Source: an uncultured Methanobrevibacter sp. | GTDB lineage: Archaea > Methanobacteriota > Methanobacteria > Methanobacteriales > Methanobacteriaceae | Direction: 5' to 3' | Assembly (NCBI RefSeq): GCF_902770715.1 | Contig: NZ_CACXTS010000014.1 | Location: 1 to 46,011 of the forward strand | Length of the DNA stretch: 46,011 nucleotides | Position numbers and translations under genes: made by a program | Notes under the pieces: model-generated | What the model saw: the letters and a program-made list of their open reading frames with translations, nothing else | Told to the model about the DNA's origin: nothing | Database searches by the model: none | Shown here: piece by piece, positions 21,904 through 30,239 of the stretch | Layout of the letters: each line of letters begins with the position of its first letter | Numbering within the stretch: the stretch's first letter is position 1

Positions 21904-23158
21904 TTTCAATATTAATTTAACAAGAAAACAAAAAGAAGCATATGATATAATGCATGATAAAGAAACACAGTTTCTGATTGCTCGATGGAGCAGACAGTGT
22001 GGTAAGACTGTGTTCGCTGAAATCATGATGATTGAGTATCTTTGCAAGTCAAATTCATTTAATGCTTATATATCACCAACATTTGCTCAGGGCAAAAAGG
22101 TATTTGCAGAATTAGTTGCATTACTTGAAACAACAGGTATTATCAAAAAGGCTAATGCTCAGGATTTAAAGATTGAATCAATATATGGCGCAACATTGAA
22201 GTTCTTCTCAATGGAATCACCAATATCAATCAGAGGTAATACTGTATCAGGATTATTGGTAATGGATGAAGCAGCGTTCTTTCCCTCACAATTGCCTGAT
22301 GGAAGTGACCCTTACTATAACGTCATATTCCCAATTATAAAGGCGAGAAAGCCAAAAGTATTGGTTATATCAACACCAAATGGAAGACAGGGAATGTATT
22401 ATGATTTATATTTAAAGGCATATAATAAAACATCAGGATATAGGGAATTAACAGCTTCAATATATGATGATGATTTAATAAAGAAAGAAGAAATTGAGGA
22501 ATTAAAGAAAGGCTATCCACCTTTAGCCTTTCAACAGGAGTTTGAAGTGCAATTTCTTGATAATGCATTAACCGTATTTCCCAATTTTCAGAATTGTTTT
22601 GATGGAAAGTTTGAAAAGGGAAAGTGTTGGATTGGTGTAGACCCTTCATCAGTTGGTGAAGATAACACAATTGTATCAATTATAAATGCAGATAAACAGG
22701 TTAAACAATATAAGATTGATGGAACATTGGATATGAAGTATGCCAAAATTGCAAAAATCATCAATGAATATAAGCCTGTAGCAACATATATTGAAAATAA
22801 CTCAATTGGTGAGGTTATGGCCAATGAAATAAAGAAGCAACTGATAAATAAAAGCAATTTCTACACATTTACAACCACAAATGAAACGAAAAAGCAGTAT
22901 ATATCTCTTCTTGCAGTCGCTATTGCTAACAATGAGATACACTTTGAACAGGATAATACTTTATTATACTCTGAATTGGCGACATTTACGTTTAAATTAA
23001 CAAAGACAGGTAATATAACATATGCCGCAAAGGAAGGTTATCATGATGATACTGTTACATCATTGGGAATATGTATGCAATGCAAGGAAGATTTCAAATT
23101 ATCAGGTACTCCAAATGTAGATTTTATGATAACAAGTGGATATAGAATGGTAATATAA
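21893..23158 (+). CDS. terL: Terminase large subunit
   Basis: A 421-residue packaging motor. The ATPase domain has Walker A RWSRQCGKT (31-39), Walker B LLVMDEAAF (D125/E126) and the coupling motif STPNG (about 165). The RNase H-like nuclease domain has the first acidic motif GVDPSSVGED (D250), IENNS (about 303) and YHDDTVTS (D385/D386). The ATG at 21893 (MKINFNINLTRKQKEA) is preferred to a TTG five codons upstream. Length and motif order are complete. A non-T-tailed hairpin follows at 23174 before the chaperone gene. Confidence 0.95.
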   Translation: MKINFNINLTRKQKEAYDIMHDKETQFLIARWSRQCGKTVFAEIMMIEYLCKSNSFNAYISPTFAQGKKVFAELVALLETTGIIKKANAQDLKIESIYGATLKFFSMESPISIRGNTVSGLLVMDEAAFFPSQLPDGSDPYYNVIFPIIKARKPKVLVISTPNGRQGMYYDLYLKAYNKTSGYRELTASIYDDDLIKKEEIEELKKGYPPLAFQQEFEVQFLDNALTVFPNFQNCFDGKFEKGKCWIGVDPSSVGEDNTIVSIINADKQVKQYKIDGTLDMKYAKIAKIINEYKPVATYIENNSIGEVMANEIKKQLINKSNFYTFTTTNETKKQYISLLAVAIANNEIHFEQDNTLLYSELATFTFKLTKTGNITYAAKEGYHDDTVTSLGICMQCKEDFKLSGTPNVDFMITSGYRMVI

Positions 23159-23173
23159 ATAATTATACACTAA

Positions 23174-23199
23174 GATACGTGGCATTTTTGCCACGTATC
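23174..23199 (+). repeat. Intra-operon hairpin after terminase
   Basis: Perfect 11-bp stem GATACGTGGCA / TGCCACGTATC with a TTTT loop. There is no strong T run, only GTTTAAAAAC. It may be a weak terminator or an RNA-processing/stability element between terL and the chaperone. Confidence 0.75.
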
Positions 23200-23220
23200 G
23201 TTTAAAAACATTATCAAATA

Positions 23221-23907
23221 ATGAAAAATGAAGATATAATTAAAGATTTTGGCTCCTGGAATGTTCCAACGTCTTGGAATGATATAACTTTGAAGATATA
23301 TGAAGAAATTGAAAGATATTATGAAGGCAAAGATGAGAAATTTGATGTTAGAGACGTTCTTAATATACTTACAGACAAAACAGAGGATGAAATTAATGCT
23401 TTACCGGCTGAATTTCTTGATGTTATATTAACTCATCTTGTGTTTCTTGCAACAACTCCTGAAGTTGGAGAGCCAACCAATAAAATTGTAATTGATGGTG
23501 AGGAATATTCAATTAATTTTATGGAAAAGTTGAAACTGGGAGAATATGTTGCCATTGATAACGTATTAAAGGCTGATAAACATGATTATGCTTCAATGTT
23601 GGCAATATTATGCAGGAAGAAAGATGAAATATATGATTCCAAATTTGAAGCGGAGGTATTTGAAAAGAGAAAGGAAATGTTTGAAAAGCAGCCGGTAATG
23701 AAGATATTACCAATCATAAGTTTTTTTTTAAACTTATACATAGCATCAGAGAGACTTTCCCATATGTATTCAGCGGTGGAAGAAGGAATAAGCCACATTC
23801 AGCAGAATATAGAGAGTTTGGAGAAAATTGGGGTTTTCAAAAAATTGTCTTTGAATTGGCAGATGAAAAAATTGAAAAAATCGCTCAGGTCAATCAAATC
23901 TACCTGA
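23221..23907 (+). CDS. Probable tail-assembly chaperone, short (unshifted) form
   Basis: A 228-residue zero-frame product. The N-terminus (DFGSWNVPTSWNDITLKIYEEIERYYEGKDEKFDVRDVLNIL) has the W-x-D-ITLKxYxEI pattern of gpG/gp26-like tail-assembly proteins. A hydrophobic segment (MKILPIISFFLNLYIA, about 160-175) sits at the slippery site. The 0-frame C-terminus after the site (SLNWQMKKLKKSLRSIKST) is basic and low in complexity. In many siphoviruses the tape-measure chaperone exists as a short form and a frameshifted longer form, and this gene shows that arrangement. It is separated from the tape measure by about 6 kb, which is atypical. Confidence 0.75.
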   Translation: MKNEDIIKDFGSWNVPTSWNDITLKIYEEIERYYEGKDEKFDVRDVLNILTDKTEDEINALPAEFLDVILTHLVFLATTPEVGEPTNKIVIDGEEYSINFMEKLKLGEYVAIDNVLKADKHDYASMLAILCRKKDEIYDSKFEAEVFEKRKEMFEKQPVMKILPIISFFLNLYIASERLSHMYSAVEEGISHIQQNIESLEKIGVFKKLSLNWQMKKLKKSLRSIKST

Positions 23908-24014
23908 CAGATGCATTCACCTATCTTACATATCTTATCCAGAAGGGAGATATGGAAGAGGCTGAAGACCAATTCCAAGAAACAATCAGAAAAGCAAAAA
24001 GCAAACATAGATGA
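23221..24014 (+). CDS. Probable tail-assembly chaperone, -1 frameshift form
   Basis: A -1 shift at the slippery heptamer T TTA AAC (23727-23733) would join residues 1-171 of the short form to a 93-residue open -1 frame ending at the TGA at 24012-24014, giving about 264 residues. The -1 frame has no ATG before about 23951 yet encodes a well-formed domain: NWGFQKIVFELADEKIEKIAQ, then QIYLTDAFTYLTYLIQKGDMEEAEDQ. T TTA AAC is among the most efficient known -1 slippery sequences. A stretch of nine T's precedes AAAC, so slippage by transcription is also possible. This is the expected gpG-T-type extension that contacts the tape measure. Confidence 0.75.
23727..23733 (+). promoter_or_regulatory. -1 ribosomal frameshift slippery site (T TTA AAC)
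   Basis: In the 0 frame the codons are TTT TTA AAC. Tandem slippage gives TTT AAA, and the -1 frame is then open for another 93 codons. The site sits at the end of a nine-T run (23721-23729). Confidence 0.75.
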
Positions 24015-24034
24015 TATTATGAAGCATAATAATG

Positions 24035-24068
24035 AAAAAAGGGTAGGATTCACTTCCTACCCTTTTTT
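24035..24068. terminator. Bidirectional terminator
   Basis: Perfect 14-bp inverted repeat AAAAAAGGGTAGGA (24035-24048) / TCCTACCCTTTTTT (24055-24068). It ends the rightward chaperone transcript and any leftward transcript from the element at 24157. Confidence 0.9.
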
Positions 24069-24108
24069 GACAAAATTAATTATAATCAAATTAAATGTAT
24101 AAAGAGGG

Positions 24109-24147
24109 CTATTCTCTCGAACCGCCTGTCAACTATTCTCCCGAACC
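24109..24147. repeat. Two 15-bp direct repeats CTATTCTCYCGAACC
   Basis: Copies at 24109-24123 and 24133-24147 differ at one base and are 24 bp apart. The second is enclosed by a 7-bp inverted repeat CTGTCAA/TTGACAG (24126-24132, 24149-24155). They lie beside a leftward promoter-like element, so they may be operators or part of a small RNA. Confidence 0.75.
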
Positions 24148-24156
24148 ATTGACAGT

Positions 24157-24165
24157 GCAAAATTA
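24157..24165 (-). promoter_or_regulatory. Leftward -7-like element (TAATTTTGC)
   Basis: The same sequence as the integrase promoter element at 19372-19380. It lies downstream of the HNH gene and points into a gene-free stretch. Confidence 0.45.
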
Positions 24166-24221
24166 ATATTTTATTTTGAATCAACCAAGTTGTAATAAAC
24201 CATTAACATTTTGTTAACAAA

Positions 24222-24716
24222 TCACATTTTTTCATATGACCATTTAAAACCTTTATATTGATTTTTATTTCTGCAAGCACTTGCTATGTTGCCATATGGA
24301 TAATTAGTTTGTCTTGAAGCCTCTTGTGTTGATTTATATTCTGAAACTAATTCTCCAGTAATTGTATATTGGTGAACAGTTTTACAAGGGTGTTGCCCTC
24401 CATGAGATTGGTTATGTTCTGTTTCATTCTTCCATTCTAGGTTTTCAGATTTATTATTAAGTTTGTTATGGTCTTTATGGTGTACAACACTATAATTATT
24501 TGGATTATCTACAAACGCTTCTGCAACTAGTTTATGTATTTTTCCAATACCGCATCTTTCATAGCCTCTATTATCAATATATGTTGATAATATTTTTTCT
24601 TTAACATAGTGTTTTCTTCCATTAGACCTAACAACTGTTCTTTCAATTGATTTAACTCTTCCCTCGCTACTTATTTGATAGCCATTTTTGTTTTTTATAT
24701 CTTTCCATTCTTCCAT
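24222..24716 (-). CDS. NUMOD4-HNH-NUMOD1 homing-type endonuclease
   Basis: A 164-residue HNH endonuclease. The N-terminal NUMOD4 part is EEWKDIKNKNGYQISSEGRVKSIERTV. The HNH core is KLVAEAFVDNPNNYSVVHHKDHNKLNNKSENLEWKNETEHNQ, with the HHKDHN active site. The C-terminal NUMOD1 is SEYKSTQEASRQTNYPYGNIASACRN...GFKWSYEKM. It is the most compact of the three NUMOD-type HNH genes here. It is inserted leftward exactly between the terminator of the chaperone cassette (24068) and the TATGTTTA of the next cassette (24724). Confidence 0.9.
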   Translation of the reverse strand: MEEWKDIKNKNGYQISSEGRVKSIERTVVRSNGRKHYVKEKILSTYIDNRGYERCGIGKIHKLVAEAFVDNPNNYSVVHHKDHNKLNNKSENLEWKNETEHNQSHGGQHPCKTVHQYTITGELVSEYKSTQEASRQTNYPYGNIASACRNKNQYKGFKWSYEKM

Positions 24717-24723
24717 AGGTTAA

Positions 24724-24731
24724 TATGTTTA
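24724..24731 (+). promoter_or_regulatory. TATGTTTA cassette promoter-like motif (6)
   Basis: Octamer 40 bp before the ATG at 24772 and 7 bp from the HNH start codon on the other strand. Confidence 0.55.
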
Positions 24732-24754
24732 AATTAAAGTTAATAATAGTTTAT

Positions 24755-24763
24755 ACAAATATA
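24755..24763 (-). promoter_or_regulatory. Bacteroidetes-type -7 element for HNH gene
   Basis: Minus strand TATATTTGT, 38 bp before the HNH ATG at 24716. It overlaps the leader of the rightward gene at 24772. Confidence 0.65.
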
Positions 24764-24771
24764 CAAAAAAA

Positions 24772-25323
24772 ATGTATTATAAAGAAATTGTTGAAGCATT
24801 AATTGGTGTTTTAAGCCGTTTTAAAGGTGTAAATTATGTAAAATATACGGGTGATGACCTTATAAACCAACAGAACAACAATAAAACGTTGCAATGTTGG
24901 ATTGATAACATATCTCATAGCCAATATAATTTAACCACAAATATCAATAAAATAGAGTTTCAAGTGTATATATTAGGTTTTCCTGATAAAACTCCTGATA
25001 GTGTGCTTGATATTCAAGACAGATGTTATAATGCAGCTGTTAATTTTTTGGCGTATATTGACAATATGCCTCAATTTCAGAATTTAATTTCATTATACGA
25101 TTGGAGCATTTTAACTTTGGATAGATTTACAGATGATAGTAATGCAGGCGTAAAGGTAAGTGTTGTTCTTAATGCCGTTTCTCCAATTAATTTGTGTGAA
25201 GTCGAAGAATGGTTTAATGACGAACCGTATACACCTGAACAGGATAATGAAATTGACTTAATTGAAAATAATATAGGAGAAATAAATTTAAAACCTATAG
25301 ATTTACCAAGAACACATTGTTAA
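24772..25323 (+). CDS. Tail completion/neck-like protein
   Basis: A 183-residue protein, first of a four-gene tail cassette. The alpha/beta order (helix MYYKEIVEALIGVLSRFKGVNYVKY, then strands around CWIDNISHSQYNLTTNINKIEFQVYILG, and a helix DIQDRCYNAAVNFLAYID) is compatible with tail-terminator or tail-completion proteins of siphoviruses, which cap the tail and join it to the neck. No catalytic motif is present. The position before an HK97-gp10-like gene supports this reading. Confidence 0.6.
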   Translation: MYYKEIVEALIGVLSRFKGVNYVKYTGDDLINQQNNNKTLQCWIDNISHSQYNLTTNINKIEFQVYILGFPDKTPDSVLDIQDRCYNAAVNFLAYIDNMPQFQNLISLYDWSILTLDRFTDDSNAGVKVSVVLNAVSPINLCEVEEWFNDEPYTPEQDNEIDLIENNIGEINLKPIDLPRTHC

Positions 25324-25326
25324 TAT

Positions 25327-25830
25327 ATGGATTTGCAAAAGGAATTAAGGATATTGGCAAAACAGATTGAGAATGAAATCATATTAAGGCTTCATTCTCC
25401 TGTTGGCGTTAATCCTCGCACAGGTTCAAATACCCTTATTGGTTCTGATTTGGAAAGGTCTATAAAGGTTGAGGCAGTTGATGATGAAACCATTGTATTT
25501 CAAATTGCAGATTATTACGAATATATTGTTAGAGGTTGGAAAAGAACAGGAAGATTCCCGGGTACATCATCACAGTTCATCAAGAATATCACAGATTGGG
25601 TAAGGAGAAAGCATATAAGGTTGGGAAATATGACCGAGAATCAGATTGTTTTCTACCTGTATAAGAGAATGTTGATTGATGGTAGGGAGATAGCCCCAAG
25701 ACCATTTATAAATTACGATGAGAATGATGATGTTTCAAAGATATTGCCGTTTCTGGATGATTTCTTTGATAAGTGGGCTGATTGGGTGTTTGATAAAATA
25801 ATGTATGATATAGATAAATTTTTTGAATAA
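25327..25830 (+). CDS. HK97 gp10-like neck/tail protein
   Basis: A 167-residue protein. The central YYEYIVRGWKRTGRFPGTSSQFIKNITDWVRRK and the later REIAPRPFINYDE have the pattern of HK97 gp10-like proteins, which end in a conserved PxPF-type segment near an alpha-helical tail (here DDFFDKWADWVFDKIMYD). These proteins act in head-tail joining. It begins 3 bp after the preceding stop, and its own stop is immediately followed by the next ATG. Confidence 0.7.
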   Translation: MDLQKELRILAKQIENEIILRLHSPVGVNPRTGSNTLIGSDLERSIKVEAVDDETIVFQIADYYEYIVRGWKRTGRFPGTSSQFIKNITDWVRRKHIRLGNMTENQIVFYLYKRMLIDGREIAPRPFINYDENDDVSKILPFLDDFFDKWADWVFDKIMYDIDKFFE

Positions 25831-27282
25831 ATGGATATTAAATTAAATAATTTGCAGAATCCTTCAAATATTGTATGTTTGACAGACATTCCAAATATAT
25901 TGAAGGTTGAGGATTCATCTGGTGGAACATATACAATATATAATTTACAATTTAATTCAGGTTTAGCAAGTCTAACAACAAAAGATGGACAATGGTATAT
26001 TACACTATTTAATGAAACAATAACAAATGTTCTTGACCCAAATATGGCTGTTGGAAAGAATTTCTTTGTTTCGCAGTCAACTGCCTCAACAGCTGCTTCT
26101 GTTGCTAGAGCATTGAGGTGTTGTCCGACAATTGCAGCAAATTTCAATGTAAAAATTGAAGGAAACATTGTTAGAACTGTTGCAAAGAATATTGGCTCAA
26201 GTATTAATAATGGCAATATCTTAAAAACAAACATTTCCAATCAATATCTTGTAAGTTCTTATGTTGATGGTACAGCTGAAAGTACGTTGTATAATTCAAA
26301 AATAATAGTTGACGTTACATCAAATGATGAATATGTTACCACATTGGAGAAAAATTATTATGGCTCTGATGCTTCGTTTAATATTTCTCCAATATTATCA
26401 ACATTATCAGAACCGGGTAAAGTGACACCGTTTGAATTAACTATAAATAAATTAAAAGATGGGGTTTATTCTCTTTTGAATAAAATTGATGATGTTTATT
26501 CAACTGTTGGGTATATGGTTAATCAGGGGAATAAATATATAAATATTGATGCTTTCAATGTCGCTCAGAATTTTAAAAGAGGTACGGAAAGGGGATTTGA
26601 AAATAACTCTTTATTGTATGTATATTCTCCAAACATACCTATTTCATTCTATAATGGTAATGAAGGGAGAATGTATGTTACTGTAGATTATGTTGATTCT
26701 GCCGGTAATATTCTTGAAACTGTAACTGTAATGACTTGGACAAATACAGATTCTTCAAAAAAACTTTGGGATATAACTATTGACCTCGCTCCAAGTACAG
26801 GATATTCTGAGAGGTTTAAGCAGTCTTTTTATATTGACGTTCACCTTGGTACAAAGACAATAAGATATAATGTTATTAAACCAATAAAGGCCACAGAATA
26901 TTATCAGAGAATATATTGGAGGAATTCTTATGGGGGTATTTCATTCTTCGATTTTACTGGACAAAAATCTGAAACAAGGGATGTTGATATTCAAACATAT
27001 CAAAAGAATATATTCGGATATTATGATGATGAAAAGAATGAATTGGAAAAAATATATAACAATGATGTAAAATATACTGTTTCTTTGAAATCTCATTTAT
27101 TTGAGAATGATGGAAAATATATCTTCAATGACCTTATGCAAACAACAGATGCTTGGGTTGAAAGAAATGGAGAAACATACGGTATTATAATTGATTCTGT
27201 ATCAGTTGAAGAAACAAATAATAATAACATATATGAAGCTACTGTTAAATATCATTATTCACAAGAGCCTTCATTAATATAA
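25831..27282 (+). CDS. Tail structural protein
   Basis: A 483-residue beta-rich protein without enzyme motifs. It starts directly at the preceding stop codon. An Asn/Ser/Thr-rich first half is followed by regular strands (YVTVDYVDSAGNILETVTVMTW, YIDVHLGTKTIRYNVIKP) and the segment YYQRIYWRNSYGGISFFDF. That Gly-rich W-x-N-x-YGG element is found in other Bacteroidetes phage tail proteins. It lies between the neck genes and the larger tail protein, so it is probably a tail or baseplate component; a major-tail role is less likely because of its size. Confidence 0.6.
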   Translation: MDIKLNNLQNPSNIVCLTDIPNILKVEDSSGGTYTIYNLQFNSGLASLTTKDGQWYITLFNETITNVLDPNMAVGKNFFVSQSTASTAASVARALRCCPTIAANFNVKIEGNIVRTVAKNIGSSINNGNILKTNISNQYLVSSYVDGTAESTLYNSKIIVDVTSNDEYVTTLEKNYYGSDASFNISPILSTLSEPGKVTPFELTINKLKDGVYSLLNKIDDVYSTVGYMVNQGNKYINIDAFNVAQNFKRGTERGFENNSLLYVYSPNIPISFYNGNEGRMYVTVDYVDSAGNILETVTVMTWTNTDSSKKLWDITIDLAPSTGYSERFKQSFYIDVHLGTKTIRYNVIKPIKATEYYQRIYWRNSYGGISFFDFTGQKSETRDVDIQTYQKNIFGYYDDEKNELEKIYNNDVKYTVSLKSHLFENDGKYIFNDLMQTTDAWVERNGETYGIIIDSVSVEETNNNNIYEATVKYHYSQEPSLI

Positions 27283-27292
27283 TTAAATTGAT

Positions 27293-30178
27293 ATGGTATA
27301 TAAATCTCATTATATTGAAATATACGTAAATGGTAATTTACTTGAATTGGAATCTCAGGATAGTTTAAATCTAAGATTTCAAAACACCATTTATGACCCT
27401 GAGAAAATATCTTCAACTCAGGCTGAATATTCCTTTGAATTTGAAATACCTAGCACACCAAACAACGATAAGATATTTAATTATGCAAATAATCTTTCAA
27501 AGTTAAATAAGTTCAGAGCAAGGTTCAATGCAGAGGTGTATGGCGATGGGACTTTAATATTTCAAGGAACATTAACGCTTAATGGCTTCAAGTCTAAAAA
27601 ATATAAGTGTAATCTTGTTAGCGTTAAGACATATTCACTTGAAGAAATATTTGGCGATACGGTATTATCAGACATAGATTGGTCTGTTCCATTTGAAGGT
27701 GCAGGCAATTATCAATATACAATTAACTATTATAATAGCGTACCGCAAGAAATGGTTAAATTTCCATTGGTAAGCTATGGTGCTTTTCAGAAGACACCTT
27801 ACAACTCTGATGATGTTGCAAGTGATTATACATCAAAGTATGACATTGATAAGTATAATAGGTGGTACGTTGAGAGTTTTGCCCCTTCACTTAATATGTT
27901 GGAGTATATTAAAAAGTCTTTCAACTATAAGGGGTATTCTGTTGGTGGAGATGTTTTCAATAACCCAAATTTGAATTCAATATTCATGTCAACAAATCTT
28001 GCTGACGGACAAACTCCTGATTATAACATTGGTAATCCAAAGTTTGGCTCTGTGAAACTATCAACTTCATTTTCTACTGTGTCAAAAAGTGGTTACGCTC
28101 AGGAATTGCAATTTCCTTATTATAAAATATCAGCAAAACAATCAACAACAACATTTGATATTGCAGAAGAATACAATTTTAAGGATATTATGATTTATGA
28201 TATGTTGGAAAAAGGAAATGTGACCTTATCTGCATCAACATATATGTATCAACCTGATGAACATATAATTGTTATTCCTGCTGATGGTTTTTATAAAATA
28301 GAAATGGACGTTACTTCAAATCTTAATACAACATCAAACATAACAGCCGCACAATATACAAGATATAGCCAGGCAGAAGAAGAGTTAAATGAGGAAGATT
28401 TGCAATTAGCACCCGGTCTTTTTGAAATAACACCATTGGAAATACATTTGGTTAGAAATTATGGCGATAATATTGAATTAATAAAGGGAAAGAATAATAC
28501 ATCTTATGTTGATGGAAATCCAAATGATTCTATTGCTTGGGATAGCTACCCAAATCAACAGAATTGGCAAACCTGTTTTCCTCATGAAGATTTATATGGA
28601 GCAGAACTTCCAACGAAAGAGAATGATTTAAGATATAGAAATACATCAGAAAGAATTGGAGGTCTTAGAACAGAATCAACAGAAACCACCAGTGGAAGAA
28701 TTGGGGGTCAAAGAAGCAGAGCATTTGAAAGGGAGGGTAGTAGAAGATGGTCTTATGCAGAATACGGTTATATTTATAATGACAATGAAATAATGGCATA
28801 TGACCAAGCCGTTTCAGAGGCTTTTATTTGTGGCTTTTCTTCAATGAAAGGTGGAACTGTTGCAGTTATGAAGAATGGTTATAGTTGGAGTAAATCGAAT
28901 GCAAAAAAGAATGAATCATTTTATCCTGAAATAGGCTATTCAAAGTTATACAGGGAAGAAGGTTCAAGCAGTATTTTGACAGAACAAACAAGATTTAACG
29001 AAAATACTTATATCAATACTCCTGTTTCAAGAATAAATGCAACAGAAAGAAATATGACAGGTTATTTGAGTTGTATGGTATATCTTAAAAAGAACGATAT
29101 TTTACAACTATATGCTGTTCATAGGGGTTATCATACAACTAATGGTGGCCTTGTAAGATACGAGACAACCTCACAAGTTAATTTGAGCATTTCGGCATTT
29201 TCTCCAAGACATTATGATATTTTAAAAGCTGATAAGGCAAATAGATATGACGCAACTGTTGAATTTCCTGTAAATTTAAAAGTTACAAATTTTTTGAACA
29301 ATGAAAAAAAGGTAAGCGAATGGATGCAGAATGTTATTGATGCTTTCAATTTTGAATTTGTTCAGAATGGAAACAGGGTTGAAATTAATTCAAAAAAGAA
29401 ATTTGAACCATTGGGAATAGGTGTTGTTGACCTTGATAATAGAGTTAATACATCAGAAGCAGAATCTTCAATTATAGAATACCCCAAATCAATGTCTGTA
29501 AGATATAAAATAGATACAGATGAACATGGTTTTTATATTACAGTTCCTACTGAATATATTAACGATGATGATTGGAAGGATTATGGTGATTCTGGATTCA
29601 CAACAGTTTATTTGAATGATGATTCATATGTAACAGAAGAGTCAAATAAAAATACTCAATTCAGTTACACTTGGTACGATAATTTTAAATGGTTTCCTGT
29701 TGATAGCAATTTTAATCAGCAAGAGGGAGTTGAACCAACAATATTAAGAATACCTGTTATTTCAAAAGAAGAATACATGATTGATGGATATGATTACACT
29801 GAATCTATGAAACATGATGGATATGGTTTAACTCAAAGATTTTGGTTTGCTCCTAAATATACTAATTGCTACGTATATACAAGAACATACCCATCTGAAA
29901 TAGTTAATATATATATACCAACAAATGAATATCAGGGGCTTAATTTATCATATAAAGATACGGAAAAATCACTATTGTCTGAATATTTCAATTTAACACC
30001 ATATTTGAGTTCAAACTATGTTATAGTTGAAGCTTATATATCAGCTAATGAATATAAGATGATAAAGAATGGTGCTGCAATACATTTTGATTCTGATATA
30101 TATATACCTGTTGAAATAAGTGGGTTTGACCCATCCGGAGAGAATACAACAGAAATAAAGATGATAAAGAAGGTATGA
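27293..30178 (+). CDS. Large tail/baseplate structural protein
   Basis: A 961-residue protein. Residues 1-130 (SHYIEIYVNGNLLELESQDSLNLRFQNTIYDP ... YSFEFEIPSTPNNDKIF) look like a beta-sandwich of the distal-tail/tail-hub type. A long middle includes the Arg/Gly/Ser-rich stretch RIGGLRTESTETTSGRIGGQ with a short internal repeat (ERIGGLR/GRIGGQR, about 453-475). About residues 660-730 contain VTNFLNNEKKVSEWMQNVIDAFNFEFVQNGNRVEINSKKKFEPLG, typical of hub or tail-associated proteins. It ends the cassette before the tape-measure gene. A baseplate or tail-tip hub role is the best reading. Confidence 0.65.
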   Translation: MVYKSHYIEIYVNGNLLELESQDSLNLRFQNTIYDPEKISSTQAEYSFEFEIPSTPNNDKIFNYANNLSKLNKFRARFNAEVYGDGTLIFQGTLTLNGFKSKKYKCNLVSVKTYSLEEIFGDTVLSDIDWSVPFEGAGNYQYTINYYNSVPQEMVKFPLVSYGAFQKTPYNSDDVASDYTSKYDIDKYNRWYVESFAPSLNMLEYIKKSFNYKGYSVGGDVFNNPNLNSIFMSTNLADGQTPDYNIGNPKFGSVKLSTSFSTVSKSGYAQELQFPYYKISAKQSTTTFDIAEEYNFKDIMIYDMLEKGNVTLSASTYMYQPDEHIIVIPADGFYKIEMDVTSNLNTTSNITAAQYTRYSQAEEELNEEDLQLAPGLFEITPLEIHLVRNYGDNIELIKGKNNTSYVDGNPNDSIAWDSYPNQQNWQTCFPHEDLYGAELPTKENDLRYRNTSERIGGLRTESTETTSGRIGGQRSRAFEREGSRRWSYAEYGYIYNDNEIMAYDQAVSEAFICGFSSMKGGTVAVMKNGYSWSKSNAKKNESFYPEIGYSKLYREEGSSSILTEQTRFNENTYINTPVSRINATERNMTGYLSCMVYLKKNDILQLYAVHRGYHTTNGGLVRYETTSQVNLSISAFSPRHYDILKADKANRYDATVEFPVNLKVTNFLNNEKKVSEWMQNVIDAFNFEFVQNGNRVEINSKKKFEPLGIGVVDLDNRVNTSEAESSIIEYPKSMSVRYKIDTDEHGFYITVPTEYINDDDWKDYGDSGFTTVYLNDDSYVTEESNKNTQFSYTWYDNFKWFPVDSNFNQQEGVEPTILRIPVISKEEYMIDGYDYTESMKHDGYGLTQRFWFAPKYTNCYVYTRTYPSEIVNIYIPTNEYQGLNLSYKDTEKSLLSEYFNLTPYLSSNYVIVEAYISANEYKMIKNGAAIHFDSDIYIPVEISGFDPSGENTTEIKMIKKV

Positions 30179-30180
30179 TG

Positions 30181-30212
30181 AAAAGGGAGGGTTTTACTTC
30201 TCCCTTTTTTTA
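30181..30212 (+). terminator. Rho-independent terminator before tape measure
   Basis: 9-bp stem AAAAGGGAG (30181-30189) with CTCCCTTTT (30200-30208) and a T run, 3 bp after the stop. Confidence 0.85.
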
Positions 30213-30213
30213 A

Positions 30214-30221
30214 TATGTTTA
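30214..30221 (+). promoter_or_regulatory. TATGTTTA cassette promoter-like motif (7)
   Basis: Octamer 5 bp after the terminator stem and 18 bp before the tape-measure ATG, with AAATATT 3 bp downstream. Confidence 0.62.
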
Positions 30222-30239
30222 TAAAAATATTTATTTAAA

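Larger units (their letters stand above)
24030..24153 (-). ncRNA. Candidate leftward small RNA (about 120 nt)
   Basis: A leftward -7-like element (TAATTTTGC, 24157-24165) would start a transcript near 24152 that runs through two GGTTCG-containing repeats and ends at the 14-bp bidirectional terminator. No open frame of useful length is present. Direct RNA evidence is absent, and the repeats might instead be protein-binding sites. Confidence 0.35.
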
